Positions 1-4,703 of a stretch of DNA of 8,131 nucleotides are shown here, piece after piece. Positions within the stretch are counted from its first letter, which is position 1; every line of letters starts with the position of its first letter. Source of the stretch: CBDUBU01 sp965365465. Lineage in GTDB: Bacteria; Bacteroidota; Rhodothermia; Rhodothermales; DASSAV01. Position numbers and translations under genes: made by a program. Below the pieces are notes generated by a model. That model saw only the letters and a program-made list of their open reading frames with translations, did no database searches and was not told the DNA's origin. The stretch is from positions 1 through 8,131 of the forward strand of contig CBDUBU010000177.1 of the NCBI GenBank assembly GCA_965365465.1, in the 5' to 3' direction.

Positions 1-215
1 GCGTGGACGACGTAGACCCCCGCCGCGACGCCGCGCACGTCCCAGCCCAGCGGGTGCGACCCGGCGCTCAGCCGGCCGTCGGCCAGCACGGCCACGCGCC
101 GCCCGAGCAGGTCGAACACCTCCAGCCGGACCGGCCCTGCCTCAGCAACGCTGAAACGCAGGGTTGTACTCGGGTTGAACGGGTTGGGGTAGTTCTGTTC
201 CAGCGCAAACGCCTG
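1..215 (-). other. T9SS type A C-terminal sorting domain, partial, with extreme GC bias
   Basis: This segment encodes residues 778-849 of the CHRD protein. It opens with the conserved FALEQNYPNPFNPSTTLRF motif, then has beta-strand-like segments VRLEVFDLLGRRVAVL and GVYVVHA. Such domains direct periplasmic cargo through the type IX secretion system, with cleavage and often anchoring at the cell surface. The final strand and stop codon lie outside the window. All 45 codons from residue 804 to 848 (bases 137 down to 3) end in G or C. The first 120 bases contain only 25 A/T, unlike the CHRD repeats before them. Confidence 0.9.
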
Positions 216-2546
216 AGGAATCTCGGATCCCTGCGGCTCAACCGCCGTCACGACAACGGCTCCGGAGCGCACCTGGCCGCGAATTTCACCTGCCGGATTT
301 GCGGCAGTATGCACGTTCAGGTAGAGATTGCCCTGGAAGAACTCACTGATGAGTTCGGCGCTGAGCGGCTCGGAATCCGATGATTGCCAGACGCCGGCGG
401 CTGTTTTGCCGTCGAAGCTGTCTGTAATGCCACGCACGACAGGACCGTTCTGCCCCATCGCGCCGTTGTGGAAATGCGCCGCCGCGATAGCGCCCGTAAG
501 GCTGTCCACGGTAAGGCTGTAAACAAGCCCGCTGCCGGTCAGCGTAAGCGAAGCAGCGCCCTGCCCATTGCTCATGACCTCCTGGACTTCCTGCCCGGCT
601 GCCAGATGCACCGCTGCGCCAAATCCATCGCTGACATGCACCTGTCCGCGAATTTCACCTGCCGGATTCGCTGCCGTATGAACATTGAGGTACAGGTTTC
701 CTGCGAACAGCGCATCGATCATCTCCTGCGTCAGAGCCTGCTGATCTGAGGCCATCCACACTCCCGAAGCTGTATTGCCGCTGAAGTCGTCGCCAATGCC
801 GCGCACGACGGGGCCATCGACGCCCATTGCACCGTTATGAAAATGCGCCGCTGCAAGGTCGCCGCTCAGTCCGTTTACGGTCATATGGTAGACGAGGCCC
901 GCATCTGTGAGGGTCATGGCAGCCGTTCCGGATGCCTCCTGGGCAACCTCTACCGTCTCTTGCTCATTGGTGAGCATGGCCCGAAGGCTCGCGCCGCTGT
1001 TCAGGTATACCTGTCCCCGCGTTTCACCGGCAGGATTGTTGGCCGTGTGAACGTTGACATAAATCTTTCCCGTAAGTAAGTTCTGCATGAGTTCATCGGT
1101 CAACGGCTCTGCGTCCGAGGCGGCCCATACGCCTTCTGCGGTGTTGCCGTTGAAGTCGTCCGTGATCGTCCGGACGACACCGCCGTTCTGTCCCGCAGCG
1201 GCATTGTGAAAATGCGCCCCGGCGATAGGGCCGGAAAGGGTGTCTACCGTTATGCGGTACTGAAGCCCTGCATCCGTCAGACTAAAGGCGGCTGTCCCGG
1301 TGACGCTTTCCACAACCTCATGGGTTTCCTGCGCAGAGGAAAGCGATGCCTGAAGGCTGGTTCCCTCTAACGGCAGCACCTGCCCCCGGATTTCACCTGC
1401 CGGATAGGCCGCCGTATGCACGTTCAGATACAGATCGCCTGCGAGAAGGGCCTGAAGCATCTCCGGGGTTAGCGGTTCGTCATCTCCAGGGGTCCATACC
1501 CCGGCTGCCGTATTTCCCTCGAAATCGTCTGTGATCGCTCTGACGACAGGCCCGCTTTCGCCTGGCGCTGCCCGGTGAAAGTGAGCGCCCGTGATCGGGC
1601 CTGTCAGGCCATGAACGGTGATATGGTAGGCAATGCCTTGCTCTGTCAGGGTCAGCGCAGCCGTTCCCATGCCGTCGCTGGTGACCTCATGCGTCTCCTG
1701 GCCGGGGTCCATCTCTGCGGAAAATCCCCACCCGCCGGAGAGGAGGACCTGCCCCCGGATCTCGCCTGCCGGATAGGCGGCGGTATGCACATTCAGGTAA
1801 AGGCCGCCGGTGAGCAGTTCTTGCATGAGTTCATCGTCCAGCGGCTCCGTGTCGCCTTCGCCCGGTCGCCACAAACCAAAGGCGGTATTTCCCTCGAACA
1901 GACCGGTAATCGTATTGAGGACCGGGCCATCCACGCCGATTTCACCACGGTGAAAATGCGCAGCGGCAATGTCGCCGGTGAGACCGCTCACGGTGAGGAA
2001 AAAGACTACACCGGCATCAGTAGCCTGAACGGAGGCTGTGCCTGATCCTTCGCTGGTTACTTCACCCACTTCCTGTGCAGGCGTCAGCATGGCGATAAGA
2101 CCAGCCCCCGAGGTTGGGAAAAGCTGCGCCCGGATCTCGCCGCCCGGATTGGCTGCCGTATGAACATTCAGGTACAGATTGCCGCCAAACAAGTCATCGA
2201 CGAGTTCCTCCGTAAGGGCCTGGTCTCCGGACAGGCTCCACGTGCCGATAGCCGTTGTTCCGGTGAAGGCATCCGTGATGGCATGGACAACAGGTCCGTC
2301 CACGCCTGCCTGCCCCTGGTGGAAATGCGCGCCCGTGATGTCTCCGGAGAGTCCCTCCACGGTTATGATGTAACGCAGGCCCTGCTCCGTGAGCGCCAGC
2401 GCCGCTGTGCCGGTTGCTTCTGATGTGACCTCGGCTGTCTCCTGCGCTGCCGAGAAGTGGCCTGTGAAGAAGGACTGGGCGCTGGCGAGTTGCGGCAGTC
2501 CGGCCGCCAGCAAAAGCATGAAAAAATAATAGCGCATTCGATTCAT
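1..2546 (-). CDS. Secreted six-repeat CHRD-domain protein with T9SS sorting domain (3' end cut by window)
   Basis: The frame is open from an ATG at 2546 to base 1, giving 848 full codons with no stop; the C-terminus lies outside. Residues 1-23 form a signal peptide (hydrophobic core MLLLAAGL, cleavage site ASA|Q). Residues 25-763 are six tandem CHRD domains of 122-125 residues. Each has an AHFH motif, a (V/S/N)G(P/G)VV-like segment, a Dx-F-x-G-x-TA-x-G-x-W stretch, and an LYLNVHTAA-x-P-x-GEIRGQ-type ending. Residues 764-849 are a linker plus a T9SS type A sorting domain (LEQNYPNPFNPST, then VFDLLGRRV and AAGVYVV). CHRD domains are known from chordin and many bacterial secreted proteins; their bacterial function is unsettled. 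The start is 63 nt after the yceI-like stop, so co-transcription is possible. An AGAGAGA stretch before the ATG is at best a weak ribosome-binding site. Identification is secure; function is unknown. Confidence 0.95.
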   Translation of the reverse strand, partial: MNRMRYYFFMLLLAAGLPQLASAQSFFTGHFSAAQETAEVTSEATGTAALALTEQGLRYIITVEGLSGDITGAHFHQGQAGVDGPVVHAITDAFTGTTAIGTWSLSGDQALTEELVDDLFGGNLYLNVHTAANPGGEIRAQLFPTSGAGLIAMLTPAQEVGEVTSEGSGTASVQATDAGVVFFLTVSGLTGDIAAAHFHRGEIGVDGPVLNTITGLFEGNTAFGLWRPGEGDTEPLDDELMQELLTGGLYLNVHTAAYPAGEIRGQVLLSGGWGFSAEMDPGQETHEVTSDGMGTAALTLTEQGIAYHITVHGLTGPITGAHFHRAAPGESGPVVRAITDDFEGNTAAGVWTPGDDEPLTPEMLQALLAGDLYLNVHTAAYPAGEIRGQVLPLEGTSLQASLSSAQETHEVVESVTGTAAFSLTDAGLQYRITVDTLSGPIAGAHFHNAAAGQNGGVVRTITDDFNGNTAEGVWAASDAEPLTDELMQNLLTGKIYVNVHTANNPAGETRGQVYLNSGASLRAMLTNEQETVEVAQEASGTAAMTLTDAGLVYHMTVNGLSGDLAAAHFHNGAMGVDGPVVRGIGDDFSGNTASGVWMASDQQALTQEMIDALFAGNLYLNVHTAANPAGEIRGQVHVSDGFGAAVHLAAGQEVQEVMSNGQGAASLTLTGSGLVYSLTVDSLTGAIAAAHFHNGAMGQNGPVVRGITDSFDGKTAAGVWQSSDSEPLSAELISEFFQGNLYLNVHTAANPAGEIRGQVRSGAVVVTAVEPQGSEIPQAFALEQNYPNPFNPSTTLRFSVAEAGPVRLEVFDLLGRRVAVLADGRLSAGSHPLGWDVRGVAAGVYVVH
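258..2474 (-). repeat. Six tandem CHRD domain repeats (about 369-bp unit)
   Basis: The in-frame units, in reading order, are 2474-2106, 2105-1731, 1730-1362, 1361-993, 992-624 and 623-258. Their lengths are 123, 125, 123, 123, 123 and 122 residues, and they run head to tail with almost no linker. Each unit keeps AHFH near its middle and NVHT near its end. Variations: unit 1 has NPGGEIRAQ; unit 2 has a two-residue insertion before EPL; units 2 and 3 share AAYPAGEIRGQV; unit 4 has NPAGETRGQ and GGVV where the others have GPV; units 5 and 6 share HNGAMG and GPVVRGI. Some stretches are identical at DNA level: 277-299 and 646-668 are the same 23 bases. The array therefore grew by duplication and then diverged. 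Confidence 0.95.
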
Positions 2547-2609
2547 GTTGTCATCTCTCTTGGATCGTGAACAGGATAATGTGCAATTAAAAGCTTCCGG
2601 TGTTGGGTG

Positions 2610-3209
2610 CTAGAAGCTGGCGTTTGCTTCTGAAAGCGTTGCATGAATAACGCCTTCCAGACTGATAGTATCGCTGATCGCCATGAGCATTAGCTTTGGC
2701 CGTTTAACATCATGCTGTCCGAGAGAAACCTCGAAGCTAACCACAGCTTCAAAGGAGGATTCGTCGATCTTGACATCAGCAGGAATTTCGACGGTGTGCG
2801 TCTTCCCGTGAAAAGTCAGGGGTCCACGCACGATCCAGCGGCCTGTATACCCTTCCGTAGTCTTGTCCCAACGCTCGACGGTGACGGATTCTGAGGTGAA
2901 CCTGACATCCGGGTAACTTGAAGCTTCAACGGTTTCGAGCATATTAGAATCCCGGTTGCCGTTGCCGCTGTCGAAACTTTCCACAGGAATTACGATTTCG
3001 ACGCTGCTCTGTGATGGATCATCCTGGTTTATCATCAGGGTTCCCTGGACGGATTGGCTAACGCCTGTCCAGCTATGGAGTGGGTGACGGCCGGTGTAAG
3101 ACAGGGTGCTGTTTGCCTGATCTACAGGAGCAGCCTGGTTCTGCGCATAGGCCGCGACCGGAAACAGAAGCAATAGTATGGGCAGAAGACGTTTTAAACA
3201 GGTATGCAT
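2610..3209 (-). CDS. Secreted YceI-family (lipocalin-like, isoprenoid-binding) protein
   Basis: This encodes 199 residues. A signal peptide (LLPILLLLFPVAAYA|Q, cleavage after residue 22) is followed by one YceI domain. Recognisable elements are VDQANSTLSYTGRH (29-42), VEIVIPVESFDSGN (70-83), RDSNMLE followed by YPDVRF (86-104), GPLTFHGKTHTVEIP (129-143) and a closing strand ISLEGVIHA. Length matches typical YceI proteins. The family forms a beta-barrel that binds polyisoprenoids or quinone-like lipids in the periplasm; the ligand here is unknown. The ATG at 3209 is chosen because it begins directly with the signal peptide. An in-frame start at 3305 would add 32 residues and run into the upstream gene. 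The gap to that gene is 29 nt, indicating an operon. No Shine-Dalgarno sequence is visible. In Escherichia coli yceI follows the b561-type gene yceJ, an arrangement matched here. Confidence 0.9.
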   Translation of the reverse strand: MHTCLKRLLPILLLLFPVAAYAQNQAAPVDQANSTLSYTGRHPLHSWTGVSQSVQGTLMINQDDPSQSSVEIVIPVESFDSGNGNRDSNMLETVEASSYPDVRFTSESVTVERWDKTTEGYTGRWIVRGPLTFHGKTHTVEIPADVKIDESSFEAVVSFEVSLGQHDVKRPKLMLMAISDTISLEGVIHATLSEANASF

Positions 3210-3238
3210 GGTTTGGACCGTTAAAGGCGGGTAGTTGC

Positions 3239-3985
3239 TCAATAAGGCAGGAAAACGGACAGAATGGCGGTCGTAAATGCGGCGTAGGTGACTCGCCCTA
3301 TCCATTGGTGGCGGTTCAGTCGTTCGTCATATTGCTCCGAGGAACGGGCATTGCTCAGGGAACGTCCCAACCAGGGTTGAGCCGCCATGCCTGCAAAATG
3401 TATGATGGCAAGCCATCGGTGCAGCCGGACAGAGTTGAAGCCTTCTGAATAGCGGTAAGCCGGAGGAGCAAGCAGCGAAAGGCTTGCCGTGGTCATGTAG
3501 GTTCCGAACGTCGCATATCCAAGCGTCCGGTGTACTGGCTGAAGATCCTCGTAGTACCGCGACCGGTCGGCGGCAATCAGTTCGCCCAGTATAACCTGGG
3601 TCGTCATGGCGCCGAAAGTGAGGAGGCCCAGGCGCTGATGCCATTGCAGCATCGTGGAGCGCGTGCGAAGCTCGGCCTGCCGGTTTGAGGGCGCCAGCCC
3701 GGTAATGCGGAAAAGCCCCTTCCTGCCCCAGAGCATCCGCGTATGAAACGGCATCCCGGAAGGAAGGCTGTCTGCCTCTGCCAGGATCGGGCTGGCGAGG
3801 TTTATACCCTGCGAAAGATCATTCATACCATAACGCCATACGCTTGCAGGGGCTATGGGGGAGGCAACGATCAGGGAACGAAGGGCGCGCTGGTCCGGGG
3901 GAAACATATTCATTCCCGCAATGCTCTGACCAGGCGATTCGCCGGCGATTAACAGGCTGAAAAAGACAAGAAAAGCAAGGCGCAT
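3239..3985 (-). CDS. Putative cytochrome b561-like four-helix membrane protein
   Basis: This encodes 248 residues from the ATG at 3985. The N-terminus (MRLAFLVFFSLLIAGESPGQS) looks like a signal peptide. Residues of about 20-112 are non-hydrophobic, probably extracytoplasmic, and match no domain I recognise. The C-terminal half has four predicted membrane helices at about 113-134, 150-174, 186-207 and 225-248. Histidines sit at or near the helix starts: H116 (LQWHQRLG), H152 (PVHRTLGY), H189 and H196 (VRLHRWLAIIHF), and H226 (NRHQWIG). This four-helix, paired-histidine layout resembles haem-binding b561-type proteins, but the assignment is by pattern only. A TTG start at 4039, abutting the Rieske stop, would add 18 residues ahead of the signal peptide; I prefer the ATG, although neither start has a clear ribosome-binding site. 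The position between Rieske and YceI genes supports a membrane redox role. Confidence 0.7.
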   Translation of the reverse strand: MRLAFLVFFSLLIAGESPGQSIAGMNMFPPDQRALRSLIVASPIAPASVWRYGMNDLSQGINLASPILAEADSLPSGMPFHTRMLWGRKGLFRITGLAPSNRQAELRTRSTMLQWHQRLGLLTFGAMTTQVILGELIAADRSRYYEDLQPVHRTLGYATFGTYMTTASLSLLAPPAYRYSEGFNSVRLHRWLAIIHFAGMAAQPWLGRSLSNARSSEQYDERLNRHQWIGRVTYAAFTTAILSVFLPY

Positions 3986-4039
3986 AGGAGTATCCCGCAG
4001 TTGTAGAAGTAGCGAACGAACGGAAACCGGCAGCGCCAA

Positions 4040-4501
4040 TCAAGTCTTATTGATCGTGACGGTGTTTTCACTGCGGGTTACGGCAAACTCCTTGAGCGGG
4101 GAAGGCGCGGGCCCCGCAACCACTTCCCCACTCGTATTGTACTGGGAGCCGTGGCAGAAACAGGTCAGCCTGCTGTTCTGAAACCCTTCCACGTCGCAAC
4201 CCTGGTGCGTACACACGCTGGTGAAAGCGCGGATGGCATTGCCATCCACATTGACGGCGAGGGTGCGGGCAGACTTTATCAGAAGAAAGCCTCCTGCGGC
4301 AGCCAGTTGGCTCGTGTCGGTGGCGCGAAGGTCGAGGGTAATGGTATTCCCGTCTATCGAGACGCCGCTTCCAGGTATGGGATCAGGATCCTCCTCTGCC
4401 GGGGAACTGTCGCATCCGGAGAGCGACCATCCCATGGCAAGCAGGGTAGCGGAAGTGCAAGTGGTACGCAAAAAATGACGCCGGGAAGTGGGGTTGTCCA
4501 T
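4040..4501 (-). CDS. Tat-exported Rieske [2Fe-2S] lipoprotein
   Basis: This encodes 153 residues. The N-terminus carries a twin-arginine signal, SRRHFLR (6-12), and a lipobox LSGC ending at C30, so the mature protein is probably a periplasm-facing lipoprotein. Both Rieske boxes are complete: CTHQGC (97-102) and CFCHGSQY (114-121). Predicted cluster ligands are C97, H99, C114 and H117, with C102 and C116 forming the usual disulfide. S119 and Y121 occupy the positions that raise the potential in quinol-oxidising Rieske proteins. GPAPSPLKEF (130-139) is the usual C-terminal proline loop. No transmembrane anchor or cytochrome bc1/b6f partner is visible, so this looks like a stand-alone electron carrier. 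It is the first gene of the Rieske/b561-like/YceI run and has a clear ribosome-binding site. The physiological donor and acceptor are unknown. Confidence 0.93.
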   Translation of the reverse strand: MDNPTSRRHFLRTTCTSATLLAMGWSLSGCDSSPAEEDPDPIPGSGVSIDGNTITLDLRATDTSQLAAAGGFLLIKSARTLAVNVDGNAIRAFTSVCTHQGCDVEGFQNSRLTCFCHGSQYNTSGEVVAGPAPSPLKEFAVTRSENTVTINKT

Positions 4502-4507
4502 AACACG

Positions 4508-4513
4508 CCCTCC
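4508..4513 (-). promoter_or_regulatory. Shine-Dalgarno site of the Rieske gene
   Basis: Read on the minus strand this is GGAGGG, six bases before the ATG at 4501. It supports that start, which also places the Tat motif at residues 6-12. It is the only strong Shine-Dalgarno sequence I see ahead of any gene start in this window; the other starts have weak or no purine-rich sites. Confidence 0.75.
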
Positions 4514-4559
4514 AGGGATAAGATGAATGGTGCGGAAGTAAACCGGCTACAGATGCCGT

Positions 4560-4587
4560 ACCCGCAGCGTTACAGCGACGTGCGGGT
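4560..4587 (-). other. Bulged inverted repeat in the receptor-Rieske spacer
   Basis: ACCCGCA (4560-4566) pairs with TGCGGGT (4581-4587). After a single bulged G, CGT (4568-4570) pairs with ACG (4578-4580). That gives ten base pairs with a seven-base loop, TACAGCG. A second, smaller stem lies beside it: CGGC (4544-4547) with GCCG (4555-4558), loop TACAGAT. No T-run follows on either strand, so it is not a classic intrinsic terminator. It lies 59 bases before the Rieske start and about 117 bases past the receptor stop. It could be a factor-dependent terminator, a 5' leader structure or an operator. The rest of the 202-bp spacer shows no gene and no convincing promoter. Confidence 0.45.
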
Positions 4588-4703
4588 GTAGTTCAGCCGG
4601 GTTCATGTTCTCTTAACACCTGAGGGGATCGCTATGACTACCGGAAAATGAATTTTATGTGAGCAGCCAATCAGCAGCCCAGCGCCGGAGTTGCGAAGCG
4701 CTA

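Noticed and set aside
837..2423. Series of plus-strand open frames with similar starts (MKMRRCKVAA, MKVSARDRAC, MNIQVQIAAK)
   Set aside because: Their similarity to each other is the reverse-strand shadow of the CHRD repeats, not a gene family.
258..2474. Regular repeats that could suggest a CRISPR array or microsatellite
   Set aside because: The period is about 369 bp, in frame, and encodes diverged protein domains; there are no short identical repeats with spacers.
2547..2609. Promoter ahead of the CHRD gene
   Set aside because: I see AT-rich stretches but no convincing pair matching sigma-70 or the Bacteroidota TTTG / TAnnTTTG pattern at proper spacing.
4040..4501. Rieske subunit of a cytochrome bc1 or b6f complex
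   Set aside because: No N-terminal transmembrane anchor and no cytochrome b or c1 gene nearby; the lipobox suggests a separate lipoprotein.
4151..4591. Open frame of 146 codons on the plus strand
   Set aside because: It is antisense to the Rieske gene, whose metal-binding motifs are all intact, and its translation looks random.
4681..4702. AGCGC / GCGCT inverted repeat just after the receptor stop, as a terminator
   Set aside because: Only five base pairs with a 12-base loop, and no T-run follows on the minus strand.
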